A DNA stretch of 50,377 nt, from contig NZ_AUJX01000031.1 in NCBI RefSeq assembly GCF_000424445.1, positions 1 through 50,377 of the forward strand, written 5' to 3'. The notes beneath the pieces are model-generated. The model searched no databases. It was not told where the DNA came from and worked only from the letters and a program-made list of their open reading frames with translations. Both the position numbers and the translations under genes were made by a program. Positions 35,140 through 43,930 of the stretch are shown piece after piece (within the stretch, counting starts at the first letter, position 1; each line of letters opens with the position of its first letter). The stretch comes from Oribacterium sp. NK2B42. Lineage in GTDB: Bacteria > Bacillota > Clostridia > Lachnospirales > Lachnospiraceae.

Positions 35140-35723
35140 ACGAGCACCTCCAGATATTGTCTCATCGCTTTGTCGCATTTCATCAGTTCTGCATATTTCA
35201 GAAGTCGGTTCAGATTCCGGTCTTTCCTCTGCAGATAGGTCACAAGGATCTCCTTGGTTTCTTCAATCCCGACCTTCTCTCTGTAAAACACGATATCCAC
35301 GACGGTTTTTTCCATATCATAGATCTGGAATTCATTCTTGCCTTCCCTAACCGTAGTAACGCCCAGCTCATGCCTGTCATCAGTATAATGATGGACATTC
35401 ATCTGCGGCCAGTCCGGCACGGTAGATATCTTTGACTTCCTCGGTATAGCTACATCAACAGCATCCGGAATGAATGTTGTCAGATGATAATAAACCGCTG
35501 CGCTGAGCAGGCAGATCACACCCCTCGGTGCGTATGCTACGGTATAATAGAAGTCTGATTCCTCACCACGATACTCTGCGTTCTCGTAATAGCTCTTATT
35601 CAGTTTTATAAGCTTTCCTTCATCGACCAGCCTGCTGACCTTATACTGCGAGAAGCCTTTTTCCTTAAGCTCCTTCATGGAAAAGATCTTCTGATCTTCA
35701 GGAAGTATTGCTGTACCTGCCAT
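35136..35723 (-). CDS. AbiEi antitoxin
   Basis: From the ATG at 35723 (GAGGTGGAAAAG in front) the protein has 195 residues: an N-terminal winged helix (FSMKELKEKGFSQYKVSRLVDEGKLIKLNKSYY), which binds the promoter, and a C-terminal domain with GVICLLSAAVYYHLTTF and VYDMEKTVVD-type (IYDMEKTVVDIVFYR). Together with AbiEii it forms a type IV toxin-antitoxin system giving abortive infection. Likely self-regulated from the 200-base gap upstream. Confidence 0.92.
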   Translation of the reverse strand: MAGTAILPEDQKIFSMKELKEKGFSQYKVSRLVDEGKLIKLNKSYYENAEYRGEESDFYYTVAYAPRGVICLLSAAVYYHLTTFIPDAVDVAIPRKSKISTVPDWPQMNVHHYTDDRHELGVTTVREGKNEFQIYDMEKTVVDIVFYREKVGIEETKEILVTYLQRKDRNLNRLLKYAELMKCDKAMRQYLEVLV

Positions 35724-35933
35724 CTTTTCCACCTCGATTTCATTTAATTTATTTTCGGCATTTTTCTCTTTTGCCGTATTTCAATTAAATATTACAACCA
35801 AACGTGCCGTTTGTCAATCGAAATCTGAGATGACAATGCAGGCTCATACCCCCCGTCTTTCATTTCGCGATTTTGCACGCGTGACCCCCGCGCCGTTCCC
35901 TGGGAGCCGTACCTGTAGAGATTTCACCCGCCC
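35724..35933. other. Intergenic region, candidate AbiE promoter and cos-like site
   Basis: There is no gene here. The left part (about 35740-35815) is AT-rich and suits the AbiE promoter. The right part (35850-35930) is GC-rich, with several G/C runs (a C6 run, CGCGTGACCCCCGCGCC, CCCTGGGAGCC). In many Firmicute siphoviruses the cos or packaging site lies between HNH and terS, so this is the best candidate. No cut site can be fixed from sequence alone. Confidence 0.35.
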
Positions 35934-36302
35934 CTACCCGCGATGGTTTCCCCAATAGTCCCCTCTCTTCGCGTGTATAGTTGAGTGACACGACTTGCAC
36001 AACGCGATCAGGTTACTTCGATCGTGCGTACCACCTTCACTCAAAGGCAGCTTATGGTGGATCTCTTCAGTCGGCACGATAATTCCACGTTCAAAACACA
36101 GCTCACAGAAGGGATGCTCCGCAGCATACTTGTCACGGATCCTCTTCCATGCACGACCGTATCTCTTCTTCGTAGACTTATCTCTGCCGTACTTCTCATA
36201 GTTGCTGTTGCTCAGCTTCTCATGCTCTTCACAGAACCGTTTGTCTGTCAGCTTCGGGCATCCGGGATAAGAGCATGGATGCTTCGGTTTCCTTGGCATC
36301 AT
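35934..36302 (-). CDS. HNH endonuclease of the packaging module
   Basis: 122 residues: an N-terminal zinc-type patch (CSYPGCPKLTDKRFCEEH) and the HNH core HPFCELCFERGIIVPTEEIHHKLPLSEGGTHDRSNLIALCKSCHSTIHAKR. HNH proteins of this position act with the terminase to nick at cos. The gene ends in TAG. Confidence 0.92.
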   Translation of the reverse strand: MMPRKPKHPCSYPGCPKLTDKRFCEEHEKLSNSNYEKYGRDKSTKKRYGRAWKRIRDKYAAEHPFCELCFERGIIVPTEEIHHKLPLSEGGTHDRSNLIALCKSCHSTIHAKRGDYWGNHRG

Positions 36303-36320
36303 TTCACCTTCTTTCCCATA

Positions 36321-36356
36321 GAAAAAGCCGCCACGGTATTCTGCTCCGTAACGGCT
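36321..36356 (-). terminator. Terminator of the replication/early operon
   Basis: An 11-bp stem (AGCCGCCACGG with CCGTAACGGCT) is followed on the minus strand by TTTTTC. It lies after the DUF1492-like regulator and before HNH, the usual place where late transcription is antiterminated. Confidence 0.75.
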
Positions 36357-36419
36357 CTCTCATCTTTCGCTTTTGCCAGTTTAACATTATCACATAGGCT
36401 TACTGTACCGAACTTGATT

Positions 36420-36851
36420 TTACTGTATTGTTTCCGGAATCATTATTTCATCCAGGGCATTCCTGTGAAGACGGAATACATTATCGATTCCATAACCAAG
36501 TTCAATGGCGATCTCTTCCCATCTCATATAGGACAAGTACCGCAGTTCCAGTATCGTCTGAAGCTCTGCACTCTCCACTGCTTTGATCCTGCGGATGATA
36601 TCCTTCTTCAGTTCTACAAGCTTCATCATATCCTGATTGATCTCATTCTCCAGGTCGATGATCTTGATAATGGCATCTTCCATTCTGGAGCCATCTCTGT
36701 TCGGGCTCTTCGGCATATCCGAATATGTCACCGTTGCTTTAGTGGCCAGGTCATGAAGATCTTCGATCTGTCCCAGCTTGCTCTCGATCCGCTGGTTCAG
36801 CCCGAAGGCCTGTGATAAATATTTCTTGGCTTCCTGCTGATGTCTGTTCAT
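36420..36851 (-). CDS. DUF1492-like late-gene regulator
   Basis: 143 residues, helical, ending in a sigma-70 region 4-like helix-turn-helix (LETILELRYLSYMRWEEIAIELGYGIDNVFRLHRNAL, here starting LQTILELRY). Members of DUF1492/ArpU/RinA act as activators of late phage genes. It is the last gene before the packaging module and lies just before a terminator, in agreement with this. Confidence 0.8.
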   Translation of the reverse strand: MNRHQQEAKKYLSQAFGLNQRIESKLGQIEDLHDLATKATVTYSDMPKSPNRDGSRMEDAIIKIIDLENEINQDMMKLVELKKDIIRRIKAVESAELQTILELRYLSYMRWEEIAIELGYGIDNVFRLHRNALDEIMIPETIQ

Positions 36852-37183
36852 AAGCTACCTCCGATTGGATTTATTTTTTCTCCCTCGGATTGACTGCGAC
36901 GTAAAGGTCCACTGGACCTTCCCGCTGCACGCTTGGCGTCTGATTGTCTTATTTCGTCCTGAAGCCTTCGGATCAGGTATTCACCGTCCACGCTTGTCAG
37001 CTGGCTGTACCAGCCGGAACGAAAGAACCTCTCGACCTCCAAGGCCTCATCTATCGCTTTTCGATCCTTCGGATGTGCCTTGATCTTCTTAAGTGCCACC
37101 CTGTAATCAGCGACTGCCTGCAGAATGATTGCATTTGCTAATCGCTCATACGGATCCTCTGCCAGATTTTTATTTCCTGCCAT
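36848..37183 (-). CDS. Phage protein of unknown function
   Basis: From the ATG at 37183 (GGAGGTAAGTGCCT in front) the protein has 111 residues. NLAEDPYERLANAIILQAVADYRVALKKIK and EALEVERFFRSGWYSQLTSVDGEYLIRRLQDEI are helical. Proteins like this are frequent beside phage SNF2 helicases, and no function is known. The end is basic (SSGPLRRSQSEGEK). It overlaps both neighbours. Confidence 0.75.
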   Translation of the reverse strand: MAGNKNLAEDPYERLANAIILQAVADYRVALKKIKAHPKDRKAIDEALEVERFFRSGWYSQLTSVDGEYLIRRLQDEIRQSDAKRAAGRSSGPLRRSQSEGEKINPIGGSL

Positions 37184-38546
37184 AGGCACTTACCTCCGCT
37201 TTTACGGCATCGATCAGTCTGGCCTGCGTATCGTCCTTTGCGGATAAAGCTTTCATAATACGTTCGTCCACGGTTCCAGCTGTCAAGATATGCTGTACCA
37301 CGACTGTCCCGGATTCCTGTCCCTGTCTCCAAAGTCTGGCTACTGTCTGCTGGTATAGCTCCAGGCTCCAGATCATACCGAACCATACAATAGTGCTGCC
37401 TCCGCTCTGAAGGTTCAGTCCGTGTCCCGCAGAAGCCGGATGTATAAGTCCAACCTCCAGTCTTCCTGCATTCCATTCCCGGATACTCTCATCTGTATCA
37501 AGCTTTCCATAATGAACGCCCAATGCATCAAGACGTTCTGTAATTCTTGACAGGTCATGCTTGTACCAGTACGCCACCAGCAGATTCTTCCCGTTTGCTG
37601 CTTCGATAATGTCCTCCAGGGCATCCAGTTTTCTGTCATGGATCTTCTCGATACCGCCGGCATCGGAATAAACAGCACCGTTGGCCATCTGCGTCAGTTT
37701 TCCGGACAAAGACGCTGCATTCGCCGCAGTTACTTCGCCACCGGGAAGACTCAAAACAAGGTCATTTTTCATCTGCTCATATTTCTTCCGCTCAGCTTCA
37801 TCCAGATACACCATGTATTCTGAATTAATCAGTTCCGGCATCTGCAGGTGGTCTGTACCCTTCATGGAAATCGTGATATCGGAGATACGGTCATAAATCC
37901 TTTTGTCCGCTCCCGGTCTTAATCGGTAACTGTACACAATCGGACCGTTCATCTGATCCGGTACGAAATATTCCATCCTGTACTGACTGATGAACCTTCC
38001 AAGTCTCTCTCCCATATCAAGAACCTTGTATTCCGCAAAGAGATCCATCAAACCGTTACTGGAAGGCGTTCCAGTTAGGCCTACAATCCGCTTCACCCTC
38101 GGTCTCACCTTCATAAGTGCCTTGAATCTCTTCGCCTGCCAGTTCTTAAAGGATGACAGCTCATCGATCACCACCATATCGTAGTCAAACGGCATCCCGC
38201 TCTTTTCAACAAGCCAGGGAAGGTTTTCACGGTTTATGATGTAGATATCCGCATCCGCCTTCAGCGCCTTCTTCCTTTCTGCTGCCGTACCGACCGCAAT
38301 ACTGTATTTCAGATCCGACAGATGATCCCATTTCTCAATTTCCGCAGACCAGGTATTCTTTGCCACTCGTAGCGGTGCAACCACAAGCACTTTCCGTATA
38401 TCGAAGCTGTCAAACATCAGGTCATTCACCGCTGTCAAAGTGATCGAACTCTTACCCATACCCATGTCAAGCAGCACTGCCGCAACAGGATGGTCTTTTA
38501 TGAATCCGACCGCATATTTCTGATAATCATGTGGATCGTATCTCAT
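37170..38546 (-). CDS. SNF2-type DEAD/DEAH helicase
   Basis: From the ATG at 38546 (GGAGGGATTTTGG in front) the protein has 458 residues. Motif I is LLDMGMGKSSI, motif II is VVIDELS (DEXX), motif III is GLTGTPSSNG, and the last motifs are IHPASAGHGLNLQSGG and QQTVARLWRQGQE. This is the small SNF2 helicase found in many Firmicute phages; it probably opens DNA during replication or recombination. The first 19 bases overlap the end of the VRR-NUC gene. Confidence 0.92.
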   Translation of the reverse strand: MRYDPHDYQKYAVGFIKDHPVAAVLLDMGMGKSSITLTAVNDLMFDSFDIRKVLVVAPLRVAKNTWSAEIEKWDHLSDLKYSIAVGTAAERKKALKADADIYIINRENLPWLVEKSGMPFDYDMVVIDELSSFKNWQAKRFKALMKVRPRVKRIVGLTGTPSSNGLMDLFAEYKVLDMGERLGRFISQYRMEYFVPDQMNGPIVYSYRLRPGADKRIYDRISDITISMKGTDHLQMPELINSEYMVYLDEAERKKYEQMKNDLVLSLPGGEVTAANAASLSGKLTQMANGAVYSDAGGIEKIHDRKLDALEDIIEAANGKNLLVAYWYKHDLSRITERLDALGVHYGKLDTDESIREWNAGRLEVGLIHPASAGHGLNLQSGGSTIVWFGMIWSLELYQQTVARLWRQGQESGTVVVQHILTAGTVDERIMKALSAKDDTQARLIDAVKAEVSAYGRK

Positions 38547-38808
38547 CCAAAATCCCTCCAATCTGATCCGGCTCATCCAGGACATACACCTTGAAGCCCA
38601 GTTTCCGCAAAAGCGTCAGCCGTGATACCTGCAGCGGCCTTGGTTTCTTTCCCGGTGCTTTCACCTCGACAAACCCGATCTTTGCTCCCGGCAGAAGCAC
38701 TATGCGGTCAGGCATCCCATCGAATCCGGGAGACACCCACTTAGGGCAGATGCCTCCCGTCTTCTTTACCGCCGCGACAAGCTTCTGCTCGACTGTCTTC
38801 TCCCTCAT
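38527..38808 (-). CDS. VRR-NUC domain nuclease
   Basis: 93 residues, TVEQKLVAAVKKTGGICPKWVSPGFDGMPDRIVLLPGAKIGFVEVKAPGKKPRPLQ, with the catalytic residues of VRR-NUC domains (PGFDGMPDR, EVKAPGKKP, Q later). It is a PD-(D/E)XK-type nuclease. It commonly pairs with the SNF2 helicase and forms a branch-cutting unit. It overlaps its neighbours. Confidence 0.93.
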   Translation of the reverse strand: MREKTVEQKLVAAVKKTGGICPKWVSPGFDGMPDRIVLLPGAKIGFVEVKAPGKKPRPLQVSRLTLLRKLGFKVYVLDEPDQIGGILDEIRST

Positions 38809-39116
38809 TGCTTAAATGTGGGAGACTTCGCGCTGATCCGGTATATCCAGTTCAGCATATTGGGATCAACCGGCTCGAATCCGCACATCATCATTGCGTC
38901 CTTGAACTCATTGTTCGTGAGATAGATCTTCACGTCATGTTCAAGCAGATGCTTCAATCCGTAGCTGGTCCTTCCATGCAGAACCGTCTTTCTCGGAAGG
39001 ATGTTCCTGCGGATCCAGTCCATCACGATTTTTTGTTCTTCCTCCGGATGGTCAGTAATAAGTCCCGCATCCTCCCATCCGTTTTCATTGGTATAAGGTC
39101 TTCCATTTCTGATCAT
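38805..39116 (-). CDS. Phage protein of unknown function
   Basis: From the ATG at 39116 (CGGAGGATATCAAAA in front) the protein has 103 residues. I recognise no domain. IVMDWIRRNILPRKTVLHGRTSYGLKHLLEHDVKIYLTNNEFKDAMMMCGFEP looks like a small DNA-binding or replication accessory protein often seen before VRR-NUC in Firmicute phages. Confidence 0.75.
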   Translation of the reverse strand: MIRNGRPYTNENGWEDAGLITDHPEEEQKIVMDWIRRNILPRKTVLHGRTSYGLKHLLEHDVKIYLTNNEFKDAMMMCGFEPVDPNMLNWIYRISAKSPTFKQ

Positions 39117-39366
39117 TTTTGATATCCTCCGTTTCTGTAAGGAACAAGTGGAACACCAAATCCCTATACGCGCGTAATACGTGCGCTCACGCACACACGC
39201 GCCGGTGTAATCTCTTAAAAACACCTATTTTTTGTGCTATATAGAAATTCCTGTTCCGTTTGTTCCGATTCTCTGTTTTCCGCCAGTTTTCAGGTACTTT
39301 GGAAGGAACAACTTCGGGAACAGGGAACAAGTTATGTTCCTTGTTCCGTATACTTGTTCCATGCCA
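39117..39366. repeat. GGAACA/TGTTCC-rich intergenic region
   Basis: In 250 bases without a gene there are five GGAACA and five TGTTCC elements, most in 39250-39362, some as close pairs (GGGAACAGGGAACAAG; TGTTCCTTGTTCC). It also has a GTGCG/CGCAC palindromic piece near 39180. It lies within the replication module, downstream of the primase/helicase gene. Such clusters can be origins or binding sites for replication proteins. Confidence 0.6.
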
Positions 39367-39819
39367 TCACCCTTTTCTGGCATATATCCTCTGCTTCCCG
39401 TAAATTGGGATGGTCTTCGTCTTCCCGGTCTTAACCCAGCCGTCCAGCCTTGCCATAATGGCTGAGATGGCATAGGAATCCGCATTCTTCATATCTTCCT
39501 TAGGCTTCCCGAAGCATTCCGCCCAGATCTCGATATTGGAGACCTCCATCCGCTTCGTTACGCCTTCCTTCCGTGTCGGATCCCCTGTATCACGCACATA
39601 GTCCCTGCGCTTATAGACATCCATCGACTCCCAGCCCTCCGGCAGAAGCATTTCCAGATACTCCACCACCAGACCTTCACGGTCATCACGCTCCATCGCC
39701 GCCCGCTGCTCATCTTTGGCAAATTCCTCCAGCTCCGCCGGAAGATATAACTTTTCTCCCGCTTTGGCGATCACCTTGACTTCCGCCCAGATCTGCTGCA
39801 CCGTATCCTGATCAAGATC
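39367..39819 (-). pseudogene. Detached C-terminal part of the VapE-like protein
   Basis: The reading frame of the 39820-41691 gene continues after its TAG without shift: DLDQDTVQQIWAEVKVIAKAGEKLYLP through ...GKQRIYARKG and TGA. QIWAEVKVIAKAGEKLYL is a conserved part of the family just after NRRYWNVKV. An internal ATG-type start at 39801 gives a 144-residue frame. Whole length with read-through would be 774 residues. Confidence 0.75.
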
Positions 39820-41691
39820 CTACGCTTTATGCTTTCCTTTGCCGGTCACTTTCACATTCCAGTACCTACGGTTCCCGGTAATATCCCGGAGATAGCCATT
39901 CTCATTGTTTGTGGTACCGAAGAATACGCACTGTCTCGGATGCGGCGTTACCCTTCTACCGAAACTCGCACGGTACTTATCGTCCTGTCTGGAAATGAAA
40001 GCCTTCACCTTGTCCAGGTCAGCTTTTTTCATGCCGGCCAATTCGCCGATCTCCATGATCCAGTACCCCTGCAGCTTCTCCGCCGCCGTCTTGTCGTTCA
40101 TGTCTGAGAGGTTCAGGCTGTCCGAATACCACTCACCGCCCAGTTTAGAGATGAAAGTACTCTTTCCGATGCCCTGATCTCCGTTCAGTACGATCATGTT
40201 GTCGAACTTCACTCCCGGATTATGGACACGGACATAAGCAGCGCACAAAAGCTTCCTTGTCACCGCCCGGACATACGGTGTATCTTCCGCTCCCAGATAA
40301 TCCACCAATGCAGTCTCGACACGTTTCACCCCGTCCCACTCCGGCAGGTTCTTAAAGAAATCCCTGATCGGATGGTAGGAACGGTCATCCACGACCTTTG
40401 CAACCGCGATGTTGTAATTTCTCTGGGAGAAGGAGCCGTACTTTTCGTCCACATAACAGATGAGCTGTGCATCGTCCGCGTCTCTCCAGAACTTGGACGG
40501 ATGCTTCCACAGAACCGGATCCCTGATCTCCATACCGTCTGCAAGCTGGTTGAACACAATCTGCTTCATGTACTCATCGTTTTCCATGATCAGCTTCAGG
40601 TTATGAAGCGTATTCTCGATCTCAGCCGTCTTCTTCTGATAGGTCAGCTGTGTCTTCCAGGCATCAGGATCTTCCTCGTCGAATTCCATCGCTGCCGACT
40701 GCTGCCGTTCTGCAAAGATGGTCAGCTTCACCTGCTCATCGCTGCTTGCGAATTCCGCCATCGCATTGAAGGACTTCTTCTCATCATCATCCGGGAACTT
40801 ATGAACCCTCACGACATCAAAGGCATTGAGCAGCTTCCCGCAGGCGGGATCAGAAGCATGATGGCTGTATGCGAACTTTTCATCCAGGATCTGCACGCCG
40901 GCGGAACTGTCTGCAGGAATGTAGTCATACCTGCCTTCCATCGCCGAAGCTTCATACACATCCGGCAGGAACTTCTCAATAGCGTCCCTGATCCCGTAAG
41001 TACGACAGAAAACGCCGACGATTCCTTCCTTCGTCAGTGGATCAGCCTGCTTCTGCACATTACTCTTTACGACTTCCGACTCCCTGGACGATACCGGCCA
41101 TGTGGAGATATCGTGCCAGTTGTCATACTTTGCAAGGTATTCATCCGGATCCAGAAGCTCACCGTCCATGACCTCGTATACGTATTCTCCGTTGCTTGAC
41201 GTGGACGGCCAGTACATAAGCCTGTTCGGCTCGTAGGTGGAATCATCGAAAAGATCCATCCCGATTTCCTGTGCGACCTTCCTTCCGACCGCCGGATATT
41301 CATCCTCACTGACTTCTCTCTTAAGCGGGATCACCAGCCTGAGTCTCGGAGCATCCGGCGTATGCTTATGTGTGGAATAGACGCACATTTTGAAATCCGT
41401 CAGCATCTTCAGTTCATCCAGAATCCCCGGCATCCCGTAATCCATATCCAGTGTCAGCATAGAGCGGCAGAGAACATTCCCGACCTTACGCCTGCCATCC
41501 TTCAGATGCCCGGCAACATAGCCGCCCACATCCTTAATGGCATCGCGCCTGGCCTTCGTCATCTTCTGGTACTCTTCCACGGTCTCTGTTGTGACCTGCG
41601 TGGTGCTTACCCTCCTGCAGAAGTCCTCCCAGGAGATCTCGTTGTTCTTCCATTTCTTCGCTGATCTGGAATCCCCATACGCAATCTTCAT
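39820..41691 (-). CDS. VapE-like primase/helicase, interrupted by in-frame TAG
   Basis: 623 residues. The first 200 contain a primase-like domain (RSMLTLDMDYGMPG, YSTHKHTPDAPRLRLVIPL, DDSTYEPNRLMYWPS). The second half has the VirE/D5-type ATPase: LNGDQGIGKSTFISKLGGEWYSDS (Walker A), DMNDKTAAEKLQGYWIMEIGELAG and FFGTTNNENGYLRDITGNRRYWNV. It then stops at TAG (39820) although the family goes on. The likely original codon is TGG. It initiates phage replication; the truncated protein may be inactive. Confidence 0.88.
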   Translation of the reverse strand: MKIAYGDSRSAKKWKNNEISWEDFCRRVSTTQVTTETVEEYQKMTKARRDAIKDVGGYVAGHLKDGRRKVGNVLCRSMLTLDMDYGMPGILDELKMLTDFKMCVYSTHKHTPDAPRLRLVIPLKREVSEDEYPAVGRKVAQEIGMDLFDDSTYEPNRLMYWPSTSSNGEYVYEVMDGELLDPDEYLAKYDNWHDISTWPVSSRESEVVKSNVQKQADPLTKEGIVGVFCRTYGIRDAIEKFLPDVYEASAMEGRYDYIPADSSAGVQILDEKFAYSHHASDPACGKLLNAFDVVRVHKFPDDDEKKSFNAMAEFASSDEQVKLTIFAERQQSAAMEFDEEDPDAWKTQLTYQKKTAEIENTLHNLKLIMENDEYMKQIVFNQLADGMEIRDPVLWKHPSKFWRDADDAQLICYVDEKYGSFSQRNYNIAVAKVVDDRSYHPIRDFFKNLPEWDGVKRVETALVDYLGAEDTPYVRAVTRKLLCAAYVRVHNPGVKFDNMIVLNGDQGIGKSTFISKLGGEWYSDSLNLSDMNDKTAAEKLQGYWIMEIGELAGMKKADLDKVKAFISRQDDKYRASFGRRVTPHPRQCVFFGTTNNENGYLRDITGNRRYWNVKVTGKGKHKA

Positions 41692-41822
41692 CTTCTCCTG
41701 GCTCCTTTCCTGCGGGATACCTGCATCAGCTGTAACCTCTGGTCACGCTCTACAGTCCGCACGTTCCTGGATGGATCAGCATTCCTGCGACCATCTTTAT
41801 TACCTCGTGGTCTGTCTTTCAT
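41688..41822 (-). CDS. Small basic phage protein
   Basis: A 44-residue frame from the ATG at 41822 (AAAGGAGGAACTGCC in front): MKDRPRGNKDGRRNADPSRN... is rich in Arg and ends in RRKGARRR. It overlaps the VapE start by 4 bases. No domain is recognised. A longer frame starting at TTG 41915 has no ribosome binding site and would translate the repeated motif; I consider the ATG the start. Confidence 0.5.
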   Translation of the reverse strand: MKDRPRGNKDGRRNADPSRNVRTVERDQRLQLMQVSRRKGARRR

Positions 41823-41870
41823 GGCAGTTCCTCCTTTAACTGAAAAATCCGGAGGGACAGTTCCCTCCGA

Positions 41871-41904
41871 ATCCCAGTCAAAGAAATCCGCAGGTTTTAA
41901 ACCC
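41871..41904 (-). repeat. 34-nt intergenic motif, copy 2
   Basis: GGGTTTAAAAC-N8-TTCTTTGACTGGGAT on the minus strand. Upstream bases GAAATCCG pair with CGGATTTC in the variable part, making a stem that closes over the conserved GGTTTAAAAC loop. A second hairpin GGAGGGA-ACTG-TCCCTCC with TTTTT follows. It lies right after the DNA polymerase stop. Confidence 0.75.
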
Positions 41905-41920
41905 CCGGATTTCAAAAAGG

Positions 41921-43912
41921 TCAGTCTTTTTTGTAAAACATGGTTTCGTATCCGTCCGCCCGAAGGACAAGTCCATCTGCCCAGGGCGGAGTCCGTCCCA
42001 TCTGTTCACAGATAGCGTTCAAATCAACATTCATGCTGCACTCGATGATCAATTCATCATGGACATGAGCACAAATAAAACAGTGCCGAAGCGTCTTCAT
42101 GGCATAACACAGAATATCTCTGGATATCGCCTGCACAATGTTCTCTACGAACTTCGGACCGTAGCTCTCAATCCGCTCCCATTTCTTTGTGGCACCTACT
42201 CCCTCATAGGTAACGGATTCACCGCCAAAACGATTTTCCCCCATCCTCGGCTTCACATAGGACAGCTGCCTTCCTGACGGTAGCGTAATAAACAACATGC
42301 CGTTCCTGCATTCAAAACAGATGCCTTTAAGCACAGACGGTTCCCGCTGCCGGATCGCCTTTTTGACAGCCCTGTCCACGTCCCACCAGAACCGAACGAT
42401 ATTCGGATTTGCAGAACGCCAGGAATCTACCAGCGGCTGCAGTTCCTCTTCCTGTAGTCCCATTTCGATAGCTCCCATGGATTTCAGGGCACCGACTGAT
42501 CCGCCATAACCAAGCGCCAGTTCAGCGATCTTGCCCTTCTGCCTTAACTCCGCATTCTGGCCATGCTTCTCAACCGGAACGCCGAACATCGCAGACGCTG
42601 AGGCACAGTAGATGTCACCGTTGTTTACGAATACGTCCGTTCTCCACTGCTCCCCGGCAAGCCATGACAATACTCTTGCCTCGATAGCGGAAAAGTCGGA
42701 TACGATGAACTTCCTTCCAGCTGCCGGTACAAACGCCGTCCGGATCAATTCTGACAGCACCGCCGGTACATTCTCATATAACATCGTCAGAGCATCCAGA
42801 TCCCCGGTCTTCACTAGGTCCCTCGCCTGTTCCAGATCCTCCATGTGATTCTGAGGAAGGTTCTGCAACTGAATCAGCCTTCCCGCCCATCTGCCTGAAC
42901 GATTGGCTCCATAGAACTGGAACATTCCCCTTGCCCTGCCATCCAGACAAACTGCATTCTGCATCGCCTGATACTTTTTCACAGATGACTTAGCCAGCTG
43001 CTGCCGGAGTCGTAAAACTTCCTTCTGATCCTCAGGGACTTCCTCGATTAGCTTCGCCACGTCCTTCTTTCCCAGTGACTCCACTTCCGTTCCCTGATCA
43101 GACAGCCACTGCTTCATCTGTGCCACACTGTTCGGATTCTCCAAGTCAGTCAGTTCTTTCATTGTCTCCTGCAGTTCCTCGCGTGTCTGTCCGTCCAGTT
43201 CGATTGCTTCCTCCACGACCTTCATATCAAGAGCAATACCCCTGTCGTTGATTTCCTGATCCAGATGATATTCATCCCATACAAAGCCGGGCACCGGATA
43301 CCCCGAAAGCCTTTTCTGAATCGACATCTCCACCTCCACGTCCATCTTGTTGTAGGATTTGAAGAGATCCCATTTCTCCGGATCATGCTCCGGCAGATTT
43401 CTTGTCCTGCCTCCGTTTACTTTCGTAGCCTTACACGGCACACAGAAATACCTGATCAGATCACGGCCTTCCTTCAGTTTCTGTTGTTCAAGACCTAACA
43501 CCGCACCGGAACCCTCCAGTGACAGCGGAAGACCCATATAGGCAGACCACACCATTGAACACCGCCACGCCTCCGGATCCAGATAATTCCGGACAGAATC
43601 TCCATCTATGCTATAGCTGCGGAAGTGCTCCGGATGGTTCCGCCGCAGCCACATGGACAGACACACCCTCTCAAAGGAAGCATTGAACGCCCATTTCACC
43701 ACAGACTCATCCGATAAGGCAGAGATCACGTTCTCCGGTATCTCTTCCCCGCAGGCAAGATCGACCACCTGCACTTCGCCGCCATTTACGGCGTACCCAA
43801 ACAACAGGATGTCAAAATCCGGATGCTCCACATACTTGTACACGCCGCACTTGTTCAGGTCATATCCTGAGTAAGTCTCGATATCTATACTCAAAGTCTT
43901 AATATCAGACAC
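41921..43912 (-). CDS. Phage DNA polymerase (family A)
   Basis: The GTG at 43912 is preferred, since GGAGGTGGATACA in front is a proper binding site; an ATG at 43927 would overlap it. The 663-residue protein has a 3'-5' exonuclease part (SIDIETYSGYDLNKCG) and the polymerase motifs DFSAIEARVLSWLAG (motif A), KIAELALGYGGSVGAL (motif B) and HVHDELIIEC (motif C). It copies the phage genome. It ends in TGA, directly followed by motif copy 2. Confidence 0.93.
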   Translation of the reverse strand: MSDIKTLSIDIETYSGYDLNKCGVYKYVEHPDFDILLFGYAVNGGEVQVVDLACGEEIPENVISALSDESVVKWAFNASFERVCLSMWLRRNHPEHFRSYSIDGDSVRNYLDPEAWRCSMVWSAYMGLPLSLEGSGAVLGLEQQKLKEGRDLIRYFCVPCKATKVNGGRTRNLPEHDPEKWDLFKSYNKMDVEVEMSIQKRLSGYPVPGFVWDEYHLDQEINDRGIALDMKVVEEAIELDGQTREELQETMKELTDLENPNSVAQMKQWLSDQGTEVESLGKKDVAKLIEEVPEDQKEVLRLRQQLAKSSVKKYQAMQNAVCLDGRARGMFQFYGANRSGRWAGRLIQLQNLPQNHMEDLEQARDLVKTGDLDALTMLYENVPAVLSELIRTAFVPAAGRKFIVSDFSAIEARVLSWLAGEQWRTDVFVNNGDIYCASASAMFGVPVEKHGQNAELRQKGKIAELALGYGGSVGALKSMGAIEMGLQEEELQPLVDSWRSANPNIVRFWWDVDRAVKKAIRQREPSVLKGICFECRNGMLFITLPSGRQLSYVKPRMGENRFGGESVTYEGVGATKKWERIESYGPKFVENIVQAISRDILCYAMKTLRHCFICAHVHDELIIECSMNVDLNAICEQMGRTPPWADGLVLRADGYETMFYKKD

Positions 43913-43930
43913 TGTATCCACCTCCATTCA

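Noticed and set aside
35705-35740. Shared 19-base leader CGAGGTGGAAAAGATGGCA before AbiEi and before the 46454 gene
   Set aside because: Most of it is the ribosome site and start codon, so chance or simple constraint is enough.
7151-41691. Reassignment of TAG to an amino acid in the whole element
   Set aside because: Endolysin, HNH, gp10-like, tail terminator, DUF2800 and radical SAM B genes end properly at TAG, usually right before the next ribosome site. Two interrupted genes are better explained by mutation.
41823-41915. Extended start (TTG 41915) for the small basic protein
   Set aside because: No ribosome site there, and it would only translate the repeated motif; the ATG at 41822 has a strong site.
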